Below are positions 16,062-24,351 of a stretch of 36,759 nucleotides of DNA, piece by piece. The stretch is from Winogradskyella_A sp963966315. Its GTDB lineage: Bacteria > Bacteroidota > Bacteroidia > Flavobacteriales > Flavobacteriaceae. Position 1 is the first letter of the stretch; the number at the start of each line of letters is the position of its first letter. The position numbers and the translations under genes are program-made. The DNA lies in the NCBI GenBank assembly GCA_963966315.1, contig CAWZYX010000016.1, positions 1 to 36,759 of the forward strand. The letters run 5' to 3'. The notes beneath the pieces are model-generated. The model had not been told where the DNA came from, ran no database searches, and saw only the letters and a program-made list of their open reading frames with translations.

Positions 16062-17001
16062 ATTTCTTGTTTAACGGACTAATGATCTCCACATCCTGAA
16101 ATGCAATGGCCCCTCTTATGATCGCAGAAATTACTTCATGTAAGGCGGAAATGATCTGCATTTTTAGCTCACTTTTATGATAAATGATACTTACTTCACG
16201 CGCCGGGGTAGGTTTTGAGAAGTGCCTTAAATTCTTTTTTTGTTCGGAGCTCATGTCAAGAGTATGAAGATATGGCAGAAGAGTCATTCCCAAACCTTCA
16301 TTCGACAGTTTGATCAATGTTTCAATACTGCCACTTTCGAGTTGAAAATGATCGTCCAATTGATCTTTGAACGTTTTGCATAGGTTAATGACTCCATCTC
16401 TGAAACAATGACCGTCTTCCAGCAATAACATGTCATCCATTTCAAGGTCTGAAACTTCAATTCGTTTCTTGTTATAAAGCCTATGTGCTAAGGGAACATA
16501 GGCCACAAAAGGTTCATAATACAAGACGCGTTCCTTGATGCTTTCCTGTTCCAAAGGAGAGGCTGCAATGGCAGCATCCAAATGACCCTCATTAATTCTT
16601 GAAATGATCTCATCGGTGGTGAGTTCTTCAATTTTCAACTTTACTCTTGGATACTTCTTAATAAAATTCTTTAAAAACATTGGAAGCAAGGTCGGCATGA
16701 TCGTAGGAATAATACCCAACCTGAATTCTCCTCCGATAAATCCTTTTTGCTGATCCACAATATCCTGGATACGATCTGCTTCATTTACAATATTTCTAGC
16801 CTGACTTACAATCTTTTTTCCGATTTCGGTAAGCTCTATTGGCTTCTTACCCCGATCAAAAATGGTGATGTCCAATTGCTCTTCAAGTTTTTGAATCTGA
16901 GTACTTAAAGTAGGTTGGGTGACAAAGCATTTTTCGGCTGCTTTGGTAAAATTTTTGTGCTCTGCTATTGCCAGCACATATTTAAGCTGTGTTATTGTCA
17001 T
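16060..17001 (-). CDS. oxyR: Hydrogen peroxide sensor OxyR (LysR family)
   Basis: This 313-residue LysR-type regulator has an N-terminal winged helix (MTITQLKYVLAIAEHKNFTK and TQPTLSTQIQKLEEQL) and a C-terminal sensor domain. That domain contains LLEDGHCFRD with cysteines at residues 199 and 208, the same spacing and numbering as the redox pair of E. coli OxyR, so direct peroxide sensing by disulfide formation is expected. It is divergent from dps, a classic OxyR target, with 105 bases between. A TACCTTTA element on the minus strand (17020-17027) may drive it. Confidence 0.95.
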   Translation of the reverse strand: MTITQLKYVLAIAEHKNFTKAAEKCFVTQPTLSTQIQKLEEQLDITIFDRGKKPIELTEIGKKIVSQARNIVNEADRIQDIVDQQKGFIGGEFRLGIIPTIMPTLLPMFLKNFIKKYPRVKLKIEELTTDEIISRINEGHLDAAIAASPLEQESIKERVLYYEPFVAYVPLAHRLYNKKRIEVSDLEMDDMLLLEDGHCFRDGVINLCKTFKDQLDDHFQLESGSIETLIKLSNEGLGMTLLPYLHTLDMSSEQKKNLRHFSKPTPAREVSIIYHKSELKMQIISALHEVISAIIRGAIAFQDVEIISPLNKK

Positions 17002-17074
17002 GTGAATACACTAAGGCAATAAAGGTATAAAAACTATTAATAAAATCTATGATAAGACCCATTTCAATTTACAG

Positions 17075-17082
17075 TATCTTTG
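17075..17082 (+). promoter_or_regulatory. Candidate -7 promoter element of dps
   Basis: TATCTTTG is an exact TAnnTTTG match, 25 bases before the dps ATG. There is no clear -33 TTG, as expected for an activator-dependent promoter. The AT-rich stretch 17026-17054, with two CTAT copies 13 bases apart, is where OxyR would be expected to bind, but the spacing does not fit the E. coli operator. Confidence 0.55.
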
Positions 17083-17106
17083 CTTAATAATAAAAAGATA
17101 ATTGAT

Positions 17107-17586
17107 ATGAGTTTAAATAGTATTGGTCTGGACACTCAGAAGGCTGGCGAATTGGCGAAAGAGTTGAATAATTTACTTGCTAATTTTCAAATTTATTACC
17201 AAAATTTGCGAGGAATTCACTGGAATATAAAAGGAAAAGCTTTTTTTGATCTTCATGCCAAGTTCGAGGAGCTATACGACGATGCCAACATCAAGGTAGA
17301 TGAAATAGCCGAACGAGTTCTAACCCTGGGTTCAACGCCCCTTCATACCTTCTCCGATTATTTGGACCAAGCAAAGGTGCCTGTGGGAAGAGATGTTTCA
17401 AAAGATGAAAAAGCGGTTCGATTAATTGTGGATTCTCTGACTGAATTACTTAAAATTGAACGGAAGGTTCTTCAACATTCTGATGAAGCTCAGGACGAAG
17501 GCACTAATTCTATGATGAGCGACTTTATTACAGAACAGGAAAAAACAGTCTGGATGATGAAAGCCTGGCTGAACGAAACAGTGTAA
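17107..17586 (+). CDS. dps: Dps family ferritin-like DNA-protection protein
   Basis: This 159-residue protein is a mini-ferritin that oxidises and stores iron with peroxide and may coat DNA under stress. The intersubunit ferroxidase ligands are visible: H38 in GIHWNIKGKAFF, H50 in DLHAKFEELYDD, D65 and E69 in VDEIAE. Length is typical (150-170). The start is ATG 17107; a TTG at 17080 overlaps the -7 element and was rejected. It is divergent from oxyR, which implies peroxide induction, and is followed directly by a strong terminator. Confidence 0.95.
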   Translation: MSLNSIGLDTQKAGELAKELNNLLANFQIYYQNLRGIHWNIKGKAFFDLHAKFEELYDDANIKVDEIAERVLTLGSTPLHTFSDYLDQAKVPVGRDVSKDEKAVRLIVDSLTELLKIERKVLQHSDEAQDEGTNSMMSDFITEQEKTVWMMKAWLNETV

Positions 17587-17589
17587 CTA

Positions 17590-17618
17590 AAAAAGACGGC
17601 ATTGCCGTCTTTTTTTTG
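17590..17618 (+). terminator. Intrinsic terminator of dps
   Basis: AAAAAGACGGC, a three-base loop, then GCCGTC and a tract of nine T: a 6-bp G/C-rich stem extended by A-T pairs, a few bases after the dps stop. The flanking A run could also terminate transcription arriving from the other strand. Confidence 0.9.
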
Positions 17619-17631
17619 TCATTCATTACAT

Positions 17632-18048
17632 TCAGAATCTTATATTCAATTCAAGATTTTTGTCCTCCAATTGAAATTTTGCCTCATCATATTGAGGAGG
17701 GCCAAAAAACATAGGGTTGTTAGATGAGCCATACGCCTCAAGGGGCATTCCATTTTCCTGGAAGTCCATGCGACCATTTCCATTGGCATCATGCAGTGCA
17801 ATAATGGCATACTCCCCAGGCTGGACATGATTGAAGGTGACCTGTACTCTTCCGTTTTCAATGGTTGATTCTGCAGAGTCAATACCATCCGATTTCATAA
17901 AGGTATCACTAGTGTGTAAGACGAGTAATACCTTGCCTTCATCACTTGTTACATTATCGATGGTTACAGAAATACTCAGTCCGCTGTTTTGGGCAAACGA
18001 GAAGGAAACGATAAATAAAAAGACTGTTTTTAGAAATAAGGTTTTCAT
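17632..18048 (-). CDS. Secreted DUF2141 domain protein
   Basis: The start is ATG 18048 (MKTLFLKTVFLFIVSFSFAQ), giving a 138-residue protein with a clear signal peptide cleaved near FAQ. A start at 18156 would bury the signal sequence. The mature domain is a DUF2141 beta-sandwich: DEGKVLLVLH early, then PGEYAIIALHDANGNGRMDF, where the Asp/Asn loop resembles a metal-binding site, and a C-terminal FFGPPQYDEAKFQL. Function is unknown; the protein is probably periplasmic or outer-surface. It follows the MoxR/DUF58 operon in the same direction but after 118 bases containing an inverted repeat, so it is probably a separate transcript. Confidence 0.88.
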   Translation of the reverse strand: MKTLFLKTVFLFIVSFSFAQNSGLSISVTIDNVTSDEGKVLLVLHTSDTFMKSDGIDSAESTIENGRVQVTFNHVQPGEYAIIALHDANGNGRMDFQENGMPLEAYGSSNNPMFFGPPQYDEAKFQLEDKNLELNIRF

Positions 18049-18117
18049 AATGCTAATTTTTAATTGATTAATAAGAACAGTCCAAAAGTCCATGAAACTC
18101 TGGTTAGTTACAACTTG

Positions 18118-18150
18118 ATTGGTCTCAATTGTTGATTTACTGAGACCAAT
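18118..18150. repeat. 10-bp inverted repeat between the DUF58 and DUF2141 genes
   Basis: ATTGGTCTCA (18118-18127) and TGAGACCAAT (18141-18150) are exact reverse complements separated by 13 bases. A further TCAA pairing is offset by two bases. It lies 17 bases after the DUF58 stop and 70 bases before the DUF2141 start, reading along the minus strand. There is no T-tract, so a plain intrinsic terminator is doubtful; it may be an operator or an mRNA-stabilising hairpin. Confidence 0.6.
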
Positions 18151-18166
18151 TGTCAAATAATCAATA

Positions 18167-19501
18167 TTAAAGTAGTCCCCTTGCCTTTATTTCAAGATAT
18201 TTATTAATTGTATTGATAGTGAGTTCCTGAGGCTTCGTAAGAATAGCCTGGATTCCGAACTTTTCAAGTTCTTTAAGCATTAAAACTTTATCGTTGGCAA
18301 ATTTTTCTGCAATCGTTTTGTGGTAAATGTTCTGAAGATTTCCTGTAGGCCGGCTAATAAGCTTTTCTAATTCGGTGTTTTCAAAAAAAATAACCACCAG
18401 CATGTGTTTTTTCGCAATAGCTTGTAAATAAGGTAATTGTCTTTTTAAGGCCGACGGATGTTCAAAATTGGTAAATAATAATAAGAGGCTGCGTTGGGTC
18501 ACATGTCGTTTTAACCGTGTGTAAAGCAGACTAAAGTCGCTATCGGTAAACTCTGTGTCTACATTGTATAGGGTTTCCAATATTCTATTGAGAAAGCTCA
18601 ACCCTGAACGAGCCGGCAAAAACTGTTCTATTTTTTTAGCAAAAAGTATCAATCCAACTTTATCGTGTTTTTTTAAGGCGACATTACTAAATGCGAGCGA
18701 GGCATTAATGGCATAGTCTAACAACTTCAGACCCTCAAATGGCATTTTCATAACTCTTCCTGCATCAATTATGGAATAGATGGGTTGTGACTTTTCATCC
18801 TGGAACTGATTTACCATGAGTTGCCGGTGTTTGGCAGTTGCTTTCCAGTTAACCGTCCTGAAATCGTCTCCCTGCACATACTCTTTTATTTGCTCAAACT
18901 CCTGAGTATGACCAATCCGCCTGATTTTTTTCAGGCCAAACTCGGACAAATCATTATGCATGGCTAAAAAATCATACTTCTGCATTTGCATAATGGAAGG
19001 ATAGACCATCACCTTTTTGTTATTTTCAAATAGGAATCTGCGTTTTACGAGCTTAAGCTGTGTACTTACATAAACATTCAGGTTTCCAAAATGATAGGTT
19101 CCGCGCTCAATAGGCCGAATGACATAATCAAACAAGTAAACGTCCGAAGAGTCAATAAAAACCTTGTTTAAAAAGTTGCGTTCCTGGAATTGTATGGGTA
19201 ATTCATCAATTATTTCTGTATAAATCTTCAGACCATAATTGTTGGTTATTCGTATGTTGACAGGATTTAGGTCACCGAGTGAAAATTTATCGCTTAGTGT
19301 TCTATTGGCTTTAACGGCATTTTTTCGGGAATAAAGCATGAAAATATCCAGCGAAACAGCGACTCCTAAAACGGTCAAAGCAATCCAGCAAAAACCATAA
19401 AGAAATGGCCACCAGTAGGATACAAAAAAGCACAAGGCAATAATGGTGAGTAAAACGTAAAACCGTTTATGTATATAGATAGATTTCAGAACTCTGAACA
19501 T
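18167..19501 (-). CDS. DUF58 domain-containing protein
   Basis: This 444-residue protein has two N-terminal membrane segments (about 12-30 and 33-50), a beta-rich middle region, and the DUF58 core around residues 200-250, with VQGDDFRTVNWKATAKHRQL. A von Willebrand A-like fold follows with IIDAGRVMKMP; the usual DxSxS metal site is replaced by DAGRV, as in many DUF58 proteins. The DUF58 family nearly always accompanies a MoxR ATPase, which lies nine bases upstream. It is the last gene of the six-gene operon. The specific cellular role is unknown. Confidence 0.93.
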   Translation of the reverse strand: MFRVLKSIYIHKRFYVLLTIIALCFFVSYWWPFLYGFCWIALTVLGVAVSLDIFMLYSRKNAVKANRTLSDKFSLGDLNPVNIRITNNYGLKIYTEIIDELPIQFQERNFLNKVFIDSSDVYLFDYVIRPIERGTYHFGNLNVYVSTQLKLVKRRFLFENNKKVMVYPSIMQMQKYDFLAMHNDLSEFGLKKIRRIGHTQEFEQIKEYVQGDDFRTVNWKATAKHRQLMVNQFQDEKSQPIYSIIDAGRVMKMPFEGLKLLDYAINASLAFSNVALKKHDKVGLILFAKKIEQFLPARSGLSFLNRILETLYNVDTEFTDSDFSLLYTRLKRHVTQRSLLLLFTNFEHPSALKRQLPYLQAIAKKHMLVVIFFENTELEKLISRPTGNLQNIYHKTIAEKFANDKVLMLKELEKFGIQAILTKPQELTINTINKYLEIKARGLL

Positions 19502-19510
19502 TGATCAAAC

Positions 19511-20509
19511 TTACCTTGGGATCTCAACCGATTGAACAATCATGTCAATCACATTTTCAGGAGTCATTCCTTCCATTTCACGTTCCGGGGTTAAAATAAT
19601 TCGGTGATTTAATACAGGATTGAGCGCTCTTTTAACATCTTCCGGAATGACAAAATCTCGACCATTCATGGCAGCAAAAGCCTTGGAGGTGTTCAGGACA
19701 GCGATAGATGCTCTGGGAGATCCACCCAGAAAGAGATGAGGGTGGTTTCTTGTTTTCGAAACAATCTCAGCAATGTAGTTTATGATTTTTTCCTCAACGA
19801 TAACCGCTTGAATTTTAGACTTGAATTCAGCGAGTGAGCTTGCATTTAAAACTGTTTCTATGAGGGTTTCCGGCTGCTCGCCTCTTCGCTGGTGGTGGGT
19901 CTCAATAATTTTTACTTCCTCTTCCAGACTTGGATAATTGACCTTTATTTTGAAAATAAATCTATCTAATTGTGCCTCTGGTAGGGCATATGTACCTTCT
20001 TGCTCAATGGGATTCTGGGTCGCCAGTACCATAAAAGGTGCCTTCAGAGGGTAGGTGTGTCCATCTATAGTTACCTGTCGTTCTTCCATGGTTTCAAATA
20101 AGGCTGCCTGAGTTTTGGCAGGAGCTCTGTTTATTTCATCAATGAGCACTACATGTGAGAAGATGGGACCTTTCTTAAACTCAAAAGCAGAGTTCTTCAT
20201 ATTAAAAACTGAAGTACCCAGAACATCACTTGGCATCAGATCAGGTGTGAACTGGATTCGGCTGAAGTCGGTTTCTAAGACTTTTGCGAATAGTTTTGCT
20301 GTGATGGTCTTTGCAATTCCCGGAACACCCTCAATTAAGACATGTCCGTTTGCTAAAAGAGCTGCAATCAGTAGTTCTATAAACTCATCCTGACCTATAA
20401 TTACTTTTTGCAATTCACTTTTAATTTTATTTACAGCATCCTTTAATTCATCCAATTCTATTCGGCTGTTGAACTCCAGACCTTCTTTATTTATTTCTTC
20501 GTTCTTCAT
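19511..20509 (-). CDS. MoxR-family AAA+ ATPase
   Basis: This 332-residue AAA+ ATPase of the MoxR (AAA_3) family has Walker A GVPGIAKT, Walker B VLIDEINRAPAKTQAALFE, sensor 1 in MVLATQNPIEQEGTYALPEA, and the C-terminal lid with GGSPRAS (sensor 2 arginine). MoxR proteins act as chaperone-like remodellers that partner with vWA/DUF58 proteins, as encoded immediately downstream. The start ATG overlaps the stop of the DUF4350 gene in ATGA. All catalytic motifs are intact. Confidence 0.96.
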   Translation of the reverse strand: MKNEEINKEGLEFNSRIELDELKDAVNKIKSELQKVIIGQDEFIELLIAALLANGHVLIEGVPGIAKTITAKLFAKVLETDFSRIQFTPDLMPSDVLGTSVFNMKNSAFEFKKGPIFSHVVLIDEINRAPAKTQAALFETMEERQVTIDGHTYPLKAPFMVLATQNPIEQEGTYALPEAQLDRFIFKIKVNYPSLEEEVKIIETHHQRRGEQPETLIETVLNASSLAEFKSKIQAVIVEEKIINYIAEIVSKTRNHPHLFLGGSPRASIAVLNTSKAFAAMNGRDFVIPEDVKRALNPVLNHRIILTPEREMEGMTPENVIDMIVQSVEIPR

Positions 20510-21714
20510 TGATGAGTATGTTTAAATTGTTCAATACGTTTATTTAATTCCTCCAGCTCCTCTTTGCTGGCCGAGTTTTTACTCTTTAAATGTTTGATGA
20601 GTTGAAATAATGCTTTTACTTCCTCAAGTTCATTGCTGCTTTTTTCGGCCACCTGTTGCACCAACAGCTCGTTCCATTCATCTGTTGGAAGCTTGAGCTC
20701 TGTTCTAAGGTGGTTGAAAAAATGTTGAATCTGGAGCAAGGCCATCTCGCTATGGGTGCTCCTTTCATAATACAAATTGGCTATGGTTCTTGTATAGTCG
20801 AGGGTTTGATTTTTGAGTGGTTCCACAACGGGGATTGCACGTTGTTTTCGCTTGCCTTCAAAAATGATATATACCACTACTCCAAATAGTAACAGATAAT
20901 AAAACCACTTTAAATGAGGGTTGTTTAAAAACAAGTACATAGGAGAAGTGTAAAATACCTTACCCGACTTATAATAGGCATCGAGGTATACTGCTTTATC
21001 TGGATCAATGTATGACATTAAACCGGCTGTGTAATCCTTATTTGCACCCTTTAAAATAAAATAATTAGTAAAGGCCTGAGGAAAGGTCGAAAGAATAACC
21101 TGTCCCTGACCAAATGGTTTTTTGACAATATTGATCAAGGAATCTTCAATAGTTTGTATTTCTTTTCGGGGCTTATCCATGACACCTACAACTTTTGTTT
21201 GTTGGGGCTCCAGATCAGAGAAATGATACAGGGTAGTGGCCTTGTCAAAGGTAGTCTGTTGAGTTGTGCGAAGTTCGGGGTGGGTTAATACCAGATTGAA
21301 TTCATTTTGAAAATTATCAGAAATACTTACAAGGGATGTTTTTAAGCGAAGCGTGTCTAGTAGGTTTGTATCATAATTTGTTGAGGCCATGATCAAGGTA
21401 TTCCCTTTTGACGTCCATTCCAACAGAAGCTCCAATTCTGCCTCTCCGAAGCTCAGACCATCATTAAAAAATAGATAGGTCCCGTTGATATCATCGGACT
21501 GAAGATATTCATAAGGTGGCCTGTCTACAGACACAACTGAATCAAATCGAGATTTAAGCAGGTCTTTAAATATGTAGGCGCCAAAAGGAATCTTGTGATA
21601 ACTGCTGTAAGAGGCAAACCAATTAATTTGCTTGGGTTTAGACAATTCTGCGTAGACAATACCCAGAATGCATATGATAAAGAGGGTTAAATATATTTTC
21701 GTTCTTCTATTCAC
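20506..21714 (-). CDS. DUF4350 domain-containing membrane protein
   Basis: This 402-residue protein starts with GTG 21714, overlapping the upstream stop (GTGA). It has an N-terminal membrane anchor (about 6-24). A DUF4350 periplasmic domain of roughly 40-230 follows, related to glutamine-amidotransferase-like GATase folds but without an obvious catalytic triad. A second membrane segment (LKWFYYLLLFGVVVYIIF) precedes a cytoplasmic helical tail rich in Glu and Lys. DUF4350 genes recur beside MoxR, DUF58 and DUF4129 genes. Function unknown. Confidence 0.9.
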   Translation of the reverse strand: MNRRTKIYLTLFIICILGIVYAELSKPKQINWFASYSSYHKIPFGAYIFKDLLKSRFDSVVSVDRPPYEYLQSDDINGTYLFFNDGLSFGEAELELLLEWTSKGNTLIMASTNYDTNLLDTLRLKTSLVSISDNFQNEFNLVLTHPELRTTQQTTFDKATTLYHFSDLEPQQTKVVGVMDKPRKEIQTIEDSLINIVKKPFGQGQVILSTFPQAFTNYFILKGANKDYTAGLMSYIDPDKAVYLDAYYKSGKVFYTSPMYLFLNNPHLKWFYYLLLFGVVVYIIFEGKRKQRAIPVVEPLKNQTLDYTRTIANLYYERSTHSEMALLQIQHFFNHLRTELKLPTDEWNELLVQQVAEKSSNELEEVKALFQLIKHLKSKNSASKEELEELNKRIEQFKHTHQ

Positions 21715-22445
21715 TGTATGGCGATCTTAGAATTTAATATTTCAAATTCCATTTTGATCTGATTGAATGCTTCTGAATTGATCTGAAACTCACCATACCA
21801 GATATAATCATAAATGCGGGTTATTTTTTCAAATTCCAAACGGATAGATGTTTGCTGTAATTCATTTAAATAATCATCGTTTGTTTTTTGAGGTGCCCAG
21901 GAGATGTGTTCTCCAAGGGTGAGGTATTTTAAGGCTTGTAAATAGTAATACCTGATGGCCAATCTGTAATTCCTATTTGCAATGGCTTTACTAATAAGTG
22001 CCGAGATGTCTTCATTTTTGATAATCTGTTCGTCTTCGGAGATATACACCTCGCCCTGATCCTGTGTTTTTCCGATAAGTGCACTCGAATTCACTTTTAG
22101 AAAAAATCTGAGCAGTAAATAGACTAAAAACCCCAGCAAAAGGTAAGGAAGGACTCTGAATATAAATAAAACAATACCTACCGCACCTTCCACACCAAAT
22201 AACGACTCCAGAATACTACTTAAACCATTTTTAAGCCAGATGACTAATTTATCCAGTGCGTTCTTTTCGATGTCCTCAATACTGTAATTAAAATCCTCAT
22301 CACCTTTATAGGGTTCAAGATCTGATTCTGAAATGGCCTGTCGAGTAATAGGGTCAGAATCGATTATAATTGGAGACTCTTTTTCTTGTGCAAAAGATAT
22401 GTTTTGAAAGAGCAGCAGCAACAAACAATACCTTATGACTACCAT
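21711..22445 (-). CDS. DUF4129 domain-containing membrane protein
   Basis: This 244-residue protein has a signal peptide (MVVIRYCLLLLLFQN, cleavage near SFAQ), a short extracytoplasmic segment, one membrane helix (about 85-115, PYLLLGFLVYLLLRFFL) and a C-terminal DUF4129 domain with NYRLAIRYYYLQALKYLTLG and WAPQKTNDDYLNEL. In other bacteria the DUF4129 domain is fused to transglutaminase proteins of MoxR loci. The start codon abuts the preceding stop with no gap. Confidence 0.9.
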   Translation of the reverse strand: MVVIRYCLLLLLFQNISFAQEKESPIIIDSDPITRQAISESDLEPYKGDEDFNYSIEDIEKNALDKLVIWLKNGLSSILESLFGVEGAVGIVLFIFRVLPYLLLGFLVYLLLRFFLKVNSSALIGKTQDQGEVYISEDEQIIKNEDISALISKAIANRNYRLAIRYYYLQALKYLTLGEHISWAPQKTNDDYLNELQQTSIRLEFEKITRIYDYIWYGEFQINSEAFNQIKMEFEILNSKIAIQ

Positions 22446-23333
22446 TTATTGTTCTGTTTTTTCTCCGATTTTATCAATGCGCTCAAAAGTACCCGTGAAG
22501 TTTTTCTTTTCATTTAAGTGAAAATAAATAAAAGCACCACCTATAATCAGAATAATGTTCAGGATGAACTGGATGAACGATGCCAGTACATTCAGAAATA
22601 TGTAAAAGGGATCTGCAAAATCAGTCATATTGGCGGGGTCAATTTCGCTTGCTGTGATCCCAATCTTTATAAAGCTGTAAATAACCGCAGGTAGTGAAAA
22701 CACCATGGATAAAATGTAATAAATTATACCCAGTACAATAAACGATCCAAATGCAAGCCAAAAATCGGAATTAACCAGATAGAAGCTATCACTGTAGGCT
22801 TCAGTTACCGATTTGCGAGGTTCAAAAACATAAATGCTAAAGACAATAGCCATTGGTATCATGACATACAGCACAGGAAAAAAACACAAAAGTGCTGCAA
22901 AAAAAACAGTAAATCCCTTAAGAATGCTCATTCCAAACAGGCTCCAAAATGCCCCGTAGACCTTTGATTTTATGTCGTTAACATCTACCGAACCTGCGTT
23001 GTTAATATAGGAGCTTATGTAAAACAAGGTAGTTCCTACCGTGACAATGTAAGCCAGAACTCCACATATCAAATACATAAGGAATGAAGAAATGAACAGA
23101 AAAGGATTGGTAAAAAGAAGCGGTTCATCATTAAATGGATCAAAGGTAGCCAAATCTCCTGCTATGTAAGTATAAAAGGCAATGGCAAGAAGCAAAGCCA
23201 GTAAAAACGGTCCGCAAATATGGAAAAACACAGACATGAACGGTTTAAATTCCATTCTAAAAAAGCTGAAGGTGTCTCCTAAGATTTGACCGAAATCTCG
23301 TTGCTTTTTAAATTCTATATAGACATTATCCAT
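22446..23333 (-). CDS. Six-TM membrane protein of the MoxR/DUF58 operon
   Basis: A 295-residue polytopic protein of unknown function. About six membrane segments are visible, after an N-terminal cytoplasmic stretch FKKQRDFGQILGDTFSFFR that resembles the start of the glycerophosphodiester phosphodiesterase membrane-domain-like family. No catalytic motif is present. It overlaps the SpoIIM-like gene by eight bases and abuts the DUF4129 gene, so it is translated as part of the operon. It may form a membrane complex with SpoIIM and RDD proteins, an inference from gene order. Confidence 0.8.
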   Translation of the reverse strand: MDNVYIEFKKQRDFGQILGDTFSFFRMEFKPFMSVFFHICGPFLLALLLAIAFYTYIAGDLATFDPFNDEPLLFTNPFLFISSFLMYLICGVLAYIVTVGTTLFYISSYINNAGSVDVNDIKSKVYGAFWSLFGMSILKGFTVFFAALLCFFPVLYVMIPMAIVFSIYVFEPRKSVTEAYSDSFYLVNSDFWLAFGSFIVLGIIYYILSMVFSLPAVIYSFIKIGITASEIDPANMTDFADPFYIFLNVLASFIQFILNIILIIGGAFIYFHLNEKKNFTGTFERIDKIGEKTEQ

Positions 23334-24315
23334 AAAGTAGGTTTTTAGAGCCTGATCGGTGTTCTTCTTTCTTGTGTAATTTTATAGGGTAAATCGCATA
23401 ATACCAAATGATTAAGCTAAGCGAACTGCCAATTATTAAAATTGCCAACCAGTCTGCCATTTCTGTATGTCGCGTCACAAAGCCTTCCAAAAAACCAGCC
23501 ACTACAAAAAAGGGGATTGTACTAACTAATATTTTAAGTCCATTTTTAACCCCCAGTTTAAAGGACTCTAATCTTGGATACGTTCCTGTAAATAAAATTC
23601 CATTTCCAAGAACCAGGCCTGCTGTCCCGGCGATGATTATGACAGAAATTTCAATGGTCCCATGAATCCAGATAGTTCTGGCAGATTCCCAGAGTAAACC
23701 TTTGTCATAAAAGAAATATTGAAAGCTACCCAGCATTATTGCATTTTGCATCAAGATGTACAAGGTTCCAATACCGAGAAAAATACCATATGCAAAGGCA
23801 AATAAAGCTACTTTGATATTGTTGATGGTGATTCCTAAGAACATATTGAATTCTCCCTGTTCTTTGTAGATTGCCATAGGATCCTCCTTTTCTATATTCT
23901 CGAGTGTCATATTTACGTATTGATCACCCATAATTGAACGGACAAAATCATCTTCTTGAGCTGCAGAAAAAACTCCCACCCCGGCAAAAAAAACAAATAC
24001 AACAAAAGCAACGAGCAGCTCTCTTTGGTGGGAATACATGATGCATGGAACTTCGGTAGTAAAGAATAAAACCAATCTGTTCTTTGGCTCTTTTTTGGTT
24101 TTATAAATTAACTGATGTGTTTTTGCAGCTAATTGATTCAGATAACGCTCTGTATTAGATTTTTTGTAGAATGTTTTGGCATAACTCAGATCGTCGGTAA
24201 CCTCCATATACAAGGCTGAAAGCTGTTCCGGAGTAATAGTTTTATTATTTCTGAGAAGTCTTTCAAATTCCTTCCATTTATCCTTATTTTGCTTTACAAA
24301 AGCAGCTTCACGCAT
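23326..24315 (-). CDS. SpoIIM-like stage II sporulation protein M family membrane protein
   Basis: A 329-residue protein starting at ATG 24315 (MREAAFVKQNKDKWKEFERL), the usual beginning in Bacteroidota homologues; a longer version would run into the divergent RDD gene. The N-terminal 90 residues are a soluble helical domain. The SpoIIM (DUF95) membrane domain follows, with about five segments and GYIFGxG-like motifs such as FAYGIFLGIGTLYIL and IWIHGTIEISVIIIAGTAGL. The organism is not a spore former, so the name is only a family label. It is the first gene of the operon leading to MoxR and DUF58, and is only 36 bases from the divergent RDD gene. Confidence 0.9.
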   Translation of the reverse strand: MREAAFVKQNKDKWKEFERLLRNNKTITPEQLSALYMEVTDDLSYAKTFYKKSNTERYLNQLAAKTHQLIYKTKKEPKNRLVLFFTTEVPCIMYSHQRELLVAFVVFVFFAGVGVFSAAQEDDFVRSIMGDQYVNMTLENIEKEDPMAIYKEQGEFNMFLGITINNIKVALFAFAYGIFLGIGTLYILMQNAIMLGSFQYFFYDKGLLWESARTIWIHGTIEISVIIIAGTAGLVLGNGILFTGTYPRLESFKLGVKNGLKILVSTIPFFVVAGFLEGFVTRHTEMADWLAILIIGSSLSLIIWYYAIYPIKLHKKEEHRSGSKNLLYG

Positions 24316-24351
24316 ACCCAGAATTCTTAAGAGTCTCAAAGAAAACAAAAT

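Noticed and set aside
23408..23665. Plus-strand 85-residue frame within the SpoIIM-like gene
   Set aside because: Lies entirely antisense to a well-supported membrane protein; its sequence mirrors the hydrophobic codons of that gene.
23326..24315. Evidence for sporulation from the SpoIIM-like protein
   Set aside because: SpoIIM-type membrane proteins are common in non-sporulating bacteria beside RDD and MoxR genes; no other sporulation gene is present.
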